Shown one piece after another: positions 50,684 through 58,633 of a stretch of DNA of 64,000 nt. The notes beneath the pieces are model-generated. The model was given only the letters and a program-made list of their open reading frames with translations. It made no database searches and had not been told where the DNA came from. Every line of letters begins with the position of its first letter. The first letter of the stretch is position 1. Origin of the DNA: a virus. The translations under genes and the position numbers were made by a program. The stretch lies in IMG/VR virus record IMGVR_UViG_3300015242_000024, positions 1 to 64,000 of that record; one strand, written 5' to 3'.

Positions 50684-51124
50684 TTGGCTGTTTCAAGTTT
50701 TAAGGATGTTAATTGGGGTGCCAATGAGTATCTAGCAACTGACAAGTTGATGACTATGGTCAACAATACTCGTTACCTCTTTGAGCGGGCTCCGAAGTTG
50801 TATTACAACTCGTATTCGCTGAAGAAGGATAGCGGTATTAAGATTGCCTGTGGTACAGCTACAATTGCTCCGGGAAAGGCTCACTACTACACAAAGAACA
50901 TTATGTTTGGTTCTTTCTTTACAGTTGGGTCTAAGCCAGTAATTGTTACAAGCGTTACCTCTCCATATAACCGAAGAATGATTCTTTCGCATTGGGGAAT
51001 TCAAGGTACTGGATATGTTCCAGACCATAGAGGCTTTACCGTATGTGCAGCTACGGCTACACTAGAGAAGTCTCACTACTTGTCTAAGCAGATTTACATC
51101 AACTGGATTGCGATGGGATACTAA
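50684..51124 (+). CDS. Minor tail protein, possible H-lectin-like
   Basis: A 146-residue beta-rich protein starting at TTG directly after the previous stop. The second half (VTSPYNRRMILSHWGI, then YINWIAMGY) resembles the H-type lectin fold. Probably a tail or receptor-binding accessory. Confidence 0.6.
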   Translation: MAVSSFKDVNWGANEYLATDKLMTMVNNTRYLFERAPKLYYNSYSLKKDSGIKIACGTATIAPGKAHYYTKNIMFGSFFTVGSKPVIVTSVTSPYNRRMILSHWGIQGTGYVPDHRGFTVCAATATLEKSHYLSKQIYINWIAMGY

Positions 51125-51142
51125 TTGGAAGGAGGCGTGTCT

Positions 51143-51424
51143 ATGAGGTACATTCCACTACAGAAGTGGCATAGACGCGACCGACGCCTTAACCCTAATG
51201 GATACATTCTGGTCTGGGTACCAGAGCATCCAAAGAGTTTTTCGGGCGGGTGGTATTACGAACATAGACTTGCAGCCGAGAAGGGTGTAGGAAGAATCCT
51301 GAAGTCTTGGGAGACGGTACATCATATCTCTGGAGATAAGACGGATAATTCATGGTGGAACTTGTTCGTATGCACGCGCAAGGAGCATGACCGTGCTGAT
51401 AGATTGACACTGAAAGTAGCCTGA
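51143..51424 (+). CDS. HNH endonuclease
   Basis: A 93-residue, free-standing HNH nuclease: EHRLAAEKGVGR, VHHISGDKTDNSWWNL and CTRKEH form the H-N-H core. GGAAGGAGG precedes ATG 51143. It may be a homing or packaging-related nuclease; no target is known. Confidence 0.85.
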   Translation: MRYIPLQKWHRRDRRLNPNGYILVWVPEHPKSFSGGWYYEHRLAAEKGVGRILKSWETVHHISGDKTDNSWWNLFVCTRKEHDRADRLTLKVA

Positions 51425-51432
51425 GTTATACT
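51404..51432 (+). promoter_or_regulatory. Consensus promoter, leaderless
   Basis: Perfect TTGACA (51404-51409), 17 bp, TATACT (51427-51432), then 6 nt to ATG 51439. It lies wholly in the end of the HNH gene. Confidence 0.85.
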
Positions 51433-51438
51433 GAGATA

Positions 51439-52089
51439 ATGAAGAAGGCGCTTATCGCGATAGGACTGGCGCTGCTGGTCCTATTCGCATTTCCGAGTAG
51501 TGCTCAAGCCCAAGAGTGTGAATCTTCCACTTTGGGTCAAATCTGTGTCAGTCTATCAGGTAACGATGTTGTTGTAACCCTTCTTGGTCAGGAGCTAGTA
51601 AGAATTCCTGCTCCAATTAAGGAAGTCAGAATTCAGGTTCCAGGACCGACCGTTACGATTCAGGGTCCAACAATCAGAGTGCCTGTTCCTGGTCCAACAA
51701 GAACTGTTGAGGTTCCTGGTGTAGGTGTTCCAGGGCCAACCGTTACGGTCACAGTTCGTCCAGGTGGACAGAACCGGGCTCCAGGTGTTACAGTAGAACC
51801 ATCAAGCTCTTCAACAAAAACCGGCGGGGCGCGAACAGTGTCTCCTACAATCACAGAGAACGTGACTGCTACTCCTGCTGCAAAGGTACGGGTAGAAGAA
51901 AAGGAAGTGCGAGTCAGTGTCCCCCAAGCAATTGGATTCTCCATTGGCGTATTTTTGCTGGGTGTAATCCTAGGTCTCCTAGCTATCTTTGCTGCTTACA
52001 CTGTAGGGTACAAGAACTCAGAGCAGTCAGAACTGAAGACTTGGGAAGCTTTCCGCAACGAAATTCTCGGCGGAACACGTAAGCATTGA
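51439..52089 (+). CDS. Exported, membrane-anchored Pro-rich protein
   Basis: A 216-residue protein with a signal peptide (about 1-25, AQA cleavage site), a first domain with two Cys, VPGPT-type repeats (about 70-105), a Ser/Thr region and one C-terminal membrane segment (about 165-190) with a short charged tail. It would be displayed on the host surface. Leaderless transcript. Could act in exclusion or lysis control. Confidence 0.75.
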   Translation: MKKALIAIGLALLVLFAFPSSAQAQECESSTLGQICVSLSGNDVVVTLLGQELVRIPAPIKEVRIQVPGPTVTIQGPTIRVPVPGPTRTVEVPGVGVPGPTVTVTVRPGGQNRAPGVTVEPSSSSTKTGGARTVSPTITENVTATPAAKVRVEEKEVRVSVPQAIGFSIGVFLLGVILGLLAIFAAYTVGYKNSEQSELKTWEAFRNEILGGTRKH

Positions 52090-52108
52090 CTATTTGGAGG
52101 TGATGCAA

Positions 52109-52147
52109 ATGAGCGACCCTAACATGATTAAATGGGCGTTTGTTTGA
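52109..52147 (+). other. 12-codon leader ORF ending in UGA, fused in frame to phosphoesterase
   Basis: ATG 52109 has the strong GGAGGTGATG site. After 12 codons a TGA (52145-52147) stops it, but the same frame continues with V-GDLQIPYHD, the metallophosphoesterase motif. Confidence 0.7.
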
Positions 52148-52156
52148 GTAGGCGAC

Positions 52157-52948
52157 TTGCAGATTCCTTATCATGATAAGAGGGCACTCGCACTTTTCAT
52201 GAAGGCTATGAAGTCTTGGAAGCCTGACGCAATGGACATTACTGGTGATATTGATGACCAGCTAGAGTACAGTTCATTCTCAGATGGAACTACAGATGAA
52301 TTCTTCAATCAGCTAAAGAAAGAGAAGCAGGCAGAAGGCGAGTCGGACGAAGAGTTTCGTCGTAGGCTTTCCCCTCTTCCCTTTGTGAAGGAGAATGCTC
52401 TAGGAGCACGAGCGTTTTATACAGACCTTAGAAGCAATCATAAGAATTGCGATATCCATGTAAGTCTAGGAAATCATGATATTCGGATTTTCAAGTATAT
52501 GGATAAGAAGGCTCCTGGATATATTGACGAGATTACACCAAATATGCTGTGGGGTTTGGATGACCTAGGAATTTCCTGGAGACTCTATGACCTTCCTCCG
52601 ATGGAAAGATTCGGCGGGATTCATGTACATCATGGAGCGACGACAACAACGACTGGTCTAGCCGTAAAGGCAGACATCGACAACTACAATATCTCGCTCG
52701 CACGTGGTCATGACCATAGAGGCGGTGTAGTATTTAAGTCTTACCCTATGACTGGTGCAACGCTAGTTGGTCTAGGCACTGGACATATGTGTGACCCGAA
52801 TGCCTACGGGCTAAGGTACACAATCAACCCTTCATGGGAACTTGGATTCGGAATTGGGCATGTCGTAAATGGCATTGCTCGACTCCAATTCGTTCCTATC
52901 ACTCCTGATTACACTTGTGTAGTCGATGGAAAGATTTTCCAGGGCTGA
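52157..52948 (+). CDS. Metallophosphoesterase, N-terminus interrupted by UGA
   Basis: A 263-residue enzyme from TTG 52157. Motifs GNHD (SLGNHD), HHG and GHDH for metal binding are intact. The first motif (GD-xxxxx-H) is split: the GD lies upstream of TTG 52157, past an in-frame UGA. The best ribosome-binding site belongs to ATG 52109, before that UGA. Readthrough, reinitiation or a pseudogene are all possible. Confidence 0.75.
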   Translation: MQIPYHDKRALALFMKAMKSWKPDAMDITGDIDDQLEYSSFSDGTTDEFFNQLKKEKQAEGESDEEFRRRLSPLPFVKENALGARAFYTDLRSNHKNCDIHVSLGNHDIRIFKYMDKKAPGYIDEITPNMLWGLDDLGISWRLYDLPPMERFGGIHVHHGATTTTTGLAVKADIDNYNISLARGHDHRGGVVFKSYPMTGATLVGLGTGHMCDPNAYGLRYTINPSWELGFGIGHVVNGIARLQFVPITPDYTCVVDGKIFQG

Positions 52949-52978
52949 TTGCGCTTAGGAAGGCAAGCCTGCTATAAT
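52949..52978 (+). promoter_or_regulatory. Holin promoter
   Basis: TTGCGC, 18 bp, TATAAT. A leader with AAAGGAGG follows. Confidence 0.55.
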
Positions 52979-53012
52979 GGGCGTAGATGAATGTAAAGGA
53001 GGTATAACCTAT

Positions 53013-53357
53013 ATGGCTTATGCCAAGTCTCTATTTGCAGTTCTAGCCACCGTGGTTACTGCAATTGTTGCTGCTATGACAGACAACGTTGTTAGTAACG
53101 TAGAGTGGATTAACGTAGGAATTGCTGCTGCTGGTGCTGCTGCTGTTTTTGCAGCCCCTAACGTTCCAGGTTCACGTTACACAAAGGCAGTTCTTGCTGT
53201 TATCACTACAGTTCTGACTTTCTTCGTAACCGCTGTAACGGATGGCGTTTCAACTGCTGAGTTGCTTCAGGTTCTTGTTATTGCGCTCGGTGCTGTTGGT
53301 GTTTATGCTGTGCCTAACAAGCCAGCCAACACGATTGGCGCACCTGGTGTACTGTAA
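53013..53357 (+). CDS. Holin
   Basis: A 114-residue protein with about three to four hydrophobic segments and small Ala/Val/Gly-rich loops, ending in a Pro/Asn-rich tail; actinophage-type holin pattern. AAAGGAGGTATAACC precedes ATG 53013. It would release the endolysin encoded at 18.4 kb. Confidence 0.72.
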   Translation: MAYAKSLFAVLATVVTAIVAAMTDNVVSNVEWINVGIAAAGAAAVFAAPNVPGSRYTKAVLAVITTVLTFFVTAVTDGVSTAELLQVLVIALGAVGVYAVPNKPANTIGAPGVL

Positions 53358-53538
53358 CAAATGCTCAGGAAGGGTCTTTCTAGACCGAGTTTACTCTGAG
53401 AAGAAGCACGTAGAACTGTTTTGCATCGGATGCGGTGAACGCTGGATGCTAGACAAGACGAAGAATAGGTTTGCTGCATGGCTATGGAAAACAGAAGTAA
53501 GCCACGCTCACGCCGCAACCGTAAGTCTCCCAAGCTGA
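53347..53538 (+). CDS. Small Zn-ribbon protein
   Basis: A 63-residue protein with CNKC (3-6) and CIGC (about 26-29) pairs. GTG 53347 overlaps the holin end by 11 nt. Only the first 35 residues look folded; the rest overlaps the next gene. Confidence 0.6.
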   Translation: MYCNKCSGRVFLDRVYSEKKHVELFCIGCGERWMLDKTKNRFAAWLWKTEVSHAHAATVSLPS

Positions 53539-54014
53539 GGTATTTCTACCTCAATGGAGACCTGCACAAAGTCCTGAGTGTCACTCGCGCTCAGGACTTT
53601 GTTGTTTGTTGGAACTTCCCTCAGGGAAAGCGCGTGGGCTATGTCTGGTCTGATGTTCGTAAGCGACATGGCCGGGCTTTTAGACTAAAGCAAGTGGCTG
53701 AAATGATTGGACGAAATGTAACCACAATTAAGTGGGATATCATTAAGGGAAACATTGTAAGGCCACAAAGAATCTACACTCTAGATGGTAATAAAAATCC
53801 TGGTACATACTACTTCTCTGAAGAGGATGTGTATGGATTGCATGATTACATTATGACTGTTCATAGGGGAAGACCCCGTAGAGATGGTCAAATTACCCCG
53901 GCTAGCATTCCATCCAAGATGGAGTTGCGAGCGATGATGCGACATGATATTGTCACATACATCAAGTCGGAGAGCGGGGAGTTCATCCCCATGTGGAAGG
54001 AGCAAGATTGGTAA
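53478..54014 (+). CDS. HTH DNA-binding protein
   Basis: A 178-residue basic protein. A MerR/excisionase-like helix-turn-helix (FRLKQVAEMIGRNVTTIKWD, about 72-91) is followed by TYYFSEEDV, typical of that fold's wing. ATG 53478 or 53484. Likely a regulator binding the phage's own operators. Confidence 0.72.
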   Translation: MAMENRSKPRSRRNRKSPKLRYFYLNGDLHKVLSVTRAQDFVVCWNFPQGKRVGYVWSDVRKRHGRAFRLKQVAEMIGRNVTTIKWDIIKGNIVRPQRIYTLDGNKNPGTYYFSEEDVYGLHDYIMTVHRGRPRRDGQITPASIPSKMELRAMMRHDIVTYIKSESGEFIPMWKEQDW

Positions 54015-54313
54015 AGGTTAAGACCCCTACATACGAGCCCATTGGAGATGACCTCAACGGTAGTGTCGCTCTTTTGCAGGCTGCTGCCACGCTTGACGCG
54101 GCGGTGTATCTAGCGGTAGAATCAAAGAATGTTGAAAAGTTGATGGATGCTGCTGCCATGTGGATTGGACTCGCTGAACGTCTTGGTGTTGTCGTTGATG
54201 ACGAAGATGAAGATGATGAGGACGAACCAGAGGGTAAGAAGCGTATCTTTGGATTTACTACTGATTCAAAGATTGATGAACCTACTAAGGAGGTAATTGC
54301 AGAAGATGCATGA
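54008..54313 (+). CDS. Small acidic protein
   Basis: A 101-residue protein, helical N-terminal two thirds, then a strongly acidic DEDEDDEDE tail (about 69-80). TTG 54008 after AAGGAGC. Coupled to the HTH gene. Confidence 0.7.
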   Translation: MVKVKTPTYEPIGDDLNGSVALLQAAATLDAAVYLAVESKNVEKLMDAAAMWIGLAERLGVVVDDEDEDDEDEPEGKKRIFGFTTDSKIDEPTKEVIAEDA

Positions 54314-54524
54314 AATGGAAAAGCCGGGTCATCGTGTAAAGGTGACTCTGGGATATACTCGTAATATGGGAAACTTTGAATCCCTTCGTGTTGACATTGG
54401 CCTTGAGGCTGATGGTACTGGCAACCCCAACGTGACCTTTGATAAGGTATATGCTTGGACCGAGCAGAAGTTGCTTGAGAAGGTTGCTGAGGTTGAATCT
54501 GAGCTGAAGGCGAATAAGGAGTAA
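54306..54524 (+). CDS. Small protein of unknown function
   Basis: A 72-residue soluble protein. AAGGAGG lies upstream of ATG 54306 with long spacing; TTG 54297 is an alternative. Beta-rich middle, helical C-terminus, no domain recognised. Confidence 0.6.
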   Translation: MHEMEKPGHRVKVTLGYTRNMGNFESLRVDIGLEADGTGNPNVTFDKVYAWTEQKLLEKVAEVESELKANKE

Positions 54525-54525
54525 G

Positions 54526-54867
54526 ATGGCCACTAACACGGTAGCAAAGCAGGCGTACGGCCTTATTTCTCTTTACGAGAAGTGTTTCGAAGAAAAGTAT
54601 CTTCGTAAGCCTCTGGTGAACCGCTTCCGTGTGAAGTGGGGATTTCAAGACATGGTGACTGACCTTGGCTACGAAGATTCACGGACTGTGGTAGAGTATT
54701 ATTTCAGAACGGCAAAGCAAGGTCACCCTGTCGATTTCCTTCTTCAGAACTATGATAGAGTTTATCAGTTCATGGAGGAGCGCATGGAGGACGAAGCAAA
54801 AAGAGCAGAACTGCGCAAGCAGACTGAGCAAAAGGTAAAGGAGTGGGATTCTAAGAATGACCGCTGA
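54526..54867 (+). CDS. Unknown helical protein, helicase neighbour
   Basis: A 113-residue, mainly helical, charged protein. It overlaps the helicase start by 11 nt. Synteny suggests a helicase loader or accessory; no motif proves it. Confidence 0.6.
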   Translation: MATNTVAKQAYGLISLYEKCFEEKYLRKPLVNRFRVKWGFQDMVTDLGYEDSRTVVEYYFRTAKQGHPVDFLLQNYDRVYQFMEERMEDEAKRAELRKQTEQKVKEWDSKNDR

Positions 54868-56074
54868 GGCAAAGGTAATTAGCGCAGTCTGCAAGAACAA
54901 GGATATCTCTGTCCTCTATGCAGATAATGTAGATGACCTATTCGTTGCACATGGTGATGTTTGGGAGGGTCTACGAGACTATTATGACCGATACAAGTCA
55001 GTTCCAGATGTTGACCATCTTGTGGAACGTTTCAAAGAATTCGAGCCGGAAGAAGTAAAGGCTGAAACCGAGTTCTATCTTGATGAACTAAAGAACGATT
55101 ACCTTAAGGCAAGAATTAAGAATGTATTCCTTAAGGCTAACACTGCTCTGAAGGATGGTGACGCACCTGGTCACGTCCTGGACCGAGCCAATACCGCTCT
55201 GTCAAAGTTGGGGCGGTTTACAAATAACGTTCGAGACGTTGACGTGACTGACTTTCTCGCTGCTGAGCAGCATTTTGCAGCAGTGAAGGAGCGTAGCGCA
55301 GCACTCGGTAGTCCTGGTATCCCAACCACCTTCAAGTCTATTGACTCTGTATACCCTACTGGTATGGCACCTGGCCACCTCATTGTGGCTATTGGTTGGC
55401 CTGGTAAGGGAAAGACGTGGTTCACCTCTTACCTTGCATGTAAGGCATGGGAGCAGGGCTTTAAGCCGATGATTGTTTCTCTTGAGATGTCACCTGAAAA
55501 TATGCGTGACCGAATCTACACCATGATGGGTTCCGGCCTTTTCCGAGCAAGCGATTTCGCAAAGGGAGACGTCAATATTGACGATTTCCACGCTTGGGGT
55601 AAGCGAAGGTTTGATAACAAGAGTGGTTTCGTGGTAGTATCAAATGAGGGTCTAAGTGATGTGACCCCGAACACGGTTCAGGCTAAGATTGACCAGCATA
55701 AGCCAGATTTGGTAATCTGCGACTATCACCAGCTCTTCCAGAATAATGGAAAGAGCAATAGCCCGACCGAGCGAGGAATGGCGGTTTCGCGAGAGTTTAA
55801 GATGCTCGCTGTTACTAACAATATCCCGCTTATCGATATTACGGCTGCTACTCAGTCTGATTTGTCTGACCGTGACTCGCCTCCGATGATGAGTCAGGTT
55901 GCTTGGTCAAAGGCAATTGAATATGATGCCGACATGGCATTCGCTGTGCACCGCAATGAAGAATCGAATCTGATTGAAATTGTGTGTCGCAAGAATCGTC
56001 ACGGTGGAATGTTCGACTTCTATCTCGACTGGGATATCGACCGGGGTATCGTTGAAGAGAAGTTTGCACTTTGA
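54857..56074 (+). CDS. dnaB-like: DnaB-type replicative helicase
   Basis: A 405-residue protein. The RecA-fold C-terminal domain has Walker A GWPGKGKT (about 180-187), SLEMS, Walker B LVICDYHQL and the DRDSPPMMSQVAWSKAIEYDAD block. The N-terminal part (about 1-130) is helical. It unwinds the fork with the primase encoded next. Confidence 0.9.
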   Translation: MTAEAKVISAVCKNKDISVLYADNVDDLFVAHGDVWEGLRDYYDRYKSVPDVDHLVERFKEFEPEEVKAETEFYLDELKNDYLKARIKNVFLKANTALKDGDAPGHVLDRANTALSKLGRFTNNVRDVDVTDFLAAEQHFAAVKERSAALGSPGIPTTFKSIDSVYPTGMAPGHLIVAIGWPGKGKTWFTSYLACKAWEQGFKPMIVSLEMSPENMRDRIYTMMGSGLFRASDFAKGDVNIDDFHAWGKRRFDNKSGFVVVSNEGLSDVTPNTVQAKIDQHKPDLVICDYHQLFQNNGKSNSPTERGMAVSREFKMLAVTNNIPLIDITAATQSDLSDRDSPPMMSQVAWSKAIEYDADMAFAVHRNEESNLIEIVCRKNRHGGMFDFYLDWDIDRGIVEEKFAL

Positions 56075-56077
56075 TAC

Positions 56078-56398
56078 ATGCACAAGACTATTAAGAAGTT
56101 CGGACTGTCAGGCGAAATTGGTGATGATGCTGATTTCGCCCGGCTCCGTTCTCTATACGAGAGCATCATCGTAAAGGAAATGAGAGAGCTAGGCTATGTA
56201 CCCGTACTAGACCTAGGTCCTTATTGGTCAACATCTTACATTAGACCTAAAGAATCGTATGAATTCATTCTTTCGGTGTACGGTGTATATATTGGAAGGA
56301 GGCGTTCATGGGAAGTAGAAGGGATGGTGAATGGGACCGAAGTTATGAGACCTACACCCCCAATCAAGTCGAAGCCACCATCAAAGCCTGTGGAGTAG
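56078..56398 (+). CDS. Small protein of unknown function
   Basis: A 106-residue protein with a basic Pro/Lys-rich C-terminus, encoded over the first 91 nt of the primase gene in another frame. Starts 3 nt after the helicase stop. Confidence 0.6.
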   Translation: MHKTIKKFGLSGEIGDDADFARLRSLYESIIVKEMRELGYVPVLDLGPYWSTSYIRPKESYEFILSVYGVYIGRRRSWEVEGMVNGTEVMRPTPPIKSKPPSKPVE

Positions 56399-57405
56399 AT
56401 GTTGAGGGCGAGACCACGAATGACTTCCTGTGTTTCTGCCCATTCCACGGAAATCGATTTACACCATCATTCAGTGTGTCCAGGACTAGCGGAGCGTATA
56501 TTTGCTTCAATCACTCTTGCAACTTGTCTGGCACATTGGTAGACTTGGTAAAGAAGATTCCGATGCGAGACGGCTCATACAGAAATGAGTTTGCCGCAAG
56601 ACGACTGATTCTTAAGAAGGCTGGTGAAACTGAACAAGCATATGAAGAGCAGTTTGCTAAGTCTCTCGAACCTGTAGTTGACTTTATCGAATTTCCAAAA
56701 ACTACGCTGGACAGGATGTACCAAGACTTCTGGGAGAATCCGGAAGCTGTTAGGTATATGGTAGAAGAGCGCGGGTTCGAAGAAGAAATTCTTGAATTCT
56801 TTAGAATCGGATTCTCTGCCAAGAAAGACATCATTGCAGTTCCCATGCATAATGGGAAGGGATTGCCAGTAGGTGTAATTGGAAGACCTGCCGATACAGA
56901 GAACAAGTTCTTCAAGAACTCTCGTGGTCTTCCAACCAGTAAGACCTTGTGGAATATGCACAGGGCAAAGAAGCACGGTGACACAGTAATTGTGTGCGAA
57001 GCCTCTTTCGATGCGATGCGAATTCATCAGGCTGGATATCCAAACGTGGTTGCTTGTCTTGGTGGAAACTTTAGTCCTTACCATTTCGACCAACTGAATA
57101 AGCATTTCTCAACAATTGTAATTATGACTGATTTCGATAAGAAAGAAAAGCATCTTTATAAGAATTGTCAGAAGTGCAAGAAGCGTGGTCTGACTCTATG
57201 TGCAGGCCACAATCCTGGAAGAGACCTAGGTGCCACAATTGCGGCGGGTCTCCACATGAAGGATATCCTTTGGGCATCATATTCAGATGGCATTGTATAT
57301 CCGAATAGTGCAAAGGACGCTGGTGATATGACAGATGATGAAATTCGCCAGTGCCTCAAGAACGCAGTTGACCATTATGAATATAGTGAATGGGGCGTAT
57401 ACTGA
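56308..57405 (+). CDS. dnaG-like: DnaG-type primase
   Basis: A 365-residue protein. CHC2 zinc finger (C44, H47, C66, C71), a TOPRIM domain (VIVCEASFDAMR, then MTDFDKKEK) and a second Cys cluster (CQKC...LCAGH). GGAAGGAGG precedes ATG 56308. It makes RNA primers for the DnaE polymerase. Confidence 0.88.
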   Translation: MGSRRDGEWDRSYETYTPNQVEATIKACGVDVEGETTNDFLCFCPFHGNRFTPSFSVSRTSGAYICFNHSCNLSGTLVDLVKKIPMRDGSYRNEFAARRLILKKAGETEQAYEEQFAKSLEPVVDFIEFPKTTLDRMYQDFWENPEAVRYMVEERGFEEEILEFFRIGFSAKKDIIAVPMHNGKGLPVGVIGRPADTENKFFKNSRGLPTSKTLWNMHRAKKHGDTVIVCEASFDAMRIHQAGYPNVVACLGGNFSPYHFDQLNKHFSTIVIMTDFDKKEKHLYKNCQKCKKRGLTLCAGHNPGRDLGATIAAGLHMKDILWASYSDGIVYPNSAKDAGDMTDDEIRQCLKNAVDHYEYSEWGVY

Positions 57406-57410
57406 GGGAA

Positions 57411-57433
57411 GGGAGGGTCAACCTCCCAAGCTT
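57411..57433 (+). other. Stem-loop followed by AAGCTT (copy 8)
   Basis: GGGAGG and CCTCCC with a 5-nt loop, then AAGCTT. The TTG of the next promoter's -35 starts inside this AAGCTT. Confidence 0.7.
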
Positions 57434-57460
57434 GTATCGGGCATCCCAGTCTGGTACAAT
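57432..57460 (+). promoter_or_regulatory. Promoter of SSB gene
   Basis: TTGTAT (57432-57437), 17 bp, TACAAT (57455-57460). It overlaps the hairpin-AAGCTT element. Confidence 0.65.
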
Positions 57461-57512
57461 GGTAGAAGAAGCCTCGCTGAAGGCTCAAACATACTAGGAG
57501 ATTAAAACAAAA

Positions 57513-58226
57513 ATGGCTAAGACGATTAAGGGACTCGCGTCCATCAAGGCAAACCAGCAGGCTCAGCAGGAGCGTGCTGAGGCGGGTAACCGCCCAAAGG
57601 CAGATTGGTTCAAGTTCGGTAAGGGACAGACGAGTGTTATTATTCGTTTCCTTCAGGAGCTTGACCCTGAGATGGAGAATTACCGCGAGGACCGTGGCGT
57701 TGGATTCATCGCGACCGAGCACAATGCTCCTGGTCCTGATGGTTGGAAGCGTCGTGGACTTTGCACTACCGACGATGGTGAGTGCTACGCTTGCGAGCGT
57801 CACAAGATGAATTACAAGGAGGGATGGCGTCAGAAGCAGAACCTTTACATCAATGTCCTTGCAGACCTTGGTGATGGTCCTAAGGTTTACATTATGACTC
57901 GTAACGCCAACTCCAGTTTCGCACAGGCTCTCATTGAAGAGGCTGTTGATGAGGGTAGCATCACGAATGCTAATTACCGAATCAACAAGACCGGTGAGGG
58001 TACGACCACTCAGTGGCTTTTGAAGCGTCTGAGGGATGAGCCTCTTGACGACAGTAAGGTTGAGGTCTTTGACCTTGACGTGGCTGCTGTTCGTGAGGTA
58101 GAGTACGAGAAGCAGGCCGAATACTACGGTGCTGTTTACCAGGAGGATTCTGCTCCTGCTGCTTCTTCCGGTACTGCTCAGACTTCTCGTCCTTCCCCTG
58201 CTGCTTCCATGGATGACGAGTGGTGA
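57513..58226 (+). CDS. Single-stranded DNA-binding protein, gp32-like
   Basis: A 237-residue protein. Central OB-like region (about 35-180) with a Cys cluster (GLCTTDDGECYACERH, possible Zn). The C-terminus ends in a flexible Ser/Ala/Pro tail and an acidic MDDEW tip, typical of SSBs that contact other replication proteins. ATG follows TAGGAG. Confidence 0.78.
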   Translation: MAKTIKGLASIKANQQAQQERAEAGNRPKADWFKFGKGQTSVIIRFLQELDPEMENYREDRGVGFIATEHNAPGPDGWKRRGLCTTDDGECYACERHKMNYKEGWRQKQNLYINVLADLGDGPKVYIMTRNANSSFAQALIEEAVDEGSITNANYRINKTGEGTTTQWLLKRLRDEPLDDSKVEVFDLDVAAVREVEYEKQAEYYGAVYQEDSAPAASSGTAQTSRPSPAASMDDEW

Positions 58227-58241
58227 CATGACTTTGTGAAG

Positions 58242-58280
58242 ACCCCGAGGATTGATTTCCTCGGGGTTCTTTGCTATAGT
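58242..58280 (+). promoter_or_regulatory. Fused terminator and promoter
   Basis: A 10-bp terminator stem (58242-58251 / 58258-58267). Its 6-nt loop is exactly the -35 TTGATT (58252-58257). Then 17 bp to TATAGT (58275-58280), and 7 nt to ATG 58288. Confidence 0.8.
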
Positions 58281-58287
58281 GAAGCTT

Positions 58288-58587
58288 ATGAGCTTTGAGT
58301 TCACACAAGAGTACAAGACATATATCAGAAGCCCACGGTGGAAAGCTGTGTGTGGTAGGTATTGGGCATTGTATGGTAGAAAGTGCCAGGCGTGCGGCTC
58401 CAGAAAACAACTGCACGTTCACCATAATACATATGACCGTTTCGGTCGTGAGATTATGTCAGACCTCACTGGGGTTTGTCAGCCATGTCACAGACTGATT
58501 CATCAGATGCATCGAGCTAACAGAAAGATTAGCCTGAAGGTCGTCACGATGAATTTTGTAGTGGCGAAGAAACTAAAGAAGCTGTGA
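58288..58587 (+). CDS. HNH endonuclease
   Basis: A 99-residue nuclease: CQACGS, HVHHNTYDRFG, then CQPCHRLIH give the Cys4-supported HNH fold. Leaderless ATG 58288. It sits between SSB and polymerase genes, a usual place for free-standing homing nucleases. Confidence 0.88.
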   Translation: MSFEFTQEYKTYIRSPRWKAVCGRYWALYGRKCQACGSRKQLHVHHNTYDRFGREIMSDLTGVCQPCHRLIHQMHRANRKISLKVVTMNFVVAKKLKKL

Positions 58588-58633
58588 CCGATTAGCCTAT
58601 AACTGTCACAGAGAATTTTAAGGAGAAAAGGCT

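Noticed and set aside
57375-58316. Minus-strand open frame opposite the SSB gene
   Set aside because: It crosses the promoter and hairpin elements and has unnatural composition; the SSB on the plus strand has promoter, RBS and recognisable features.
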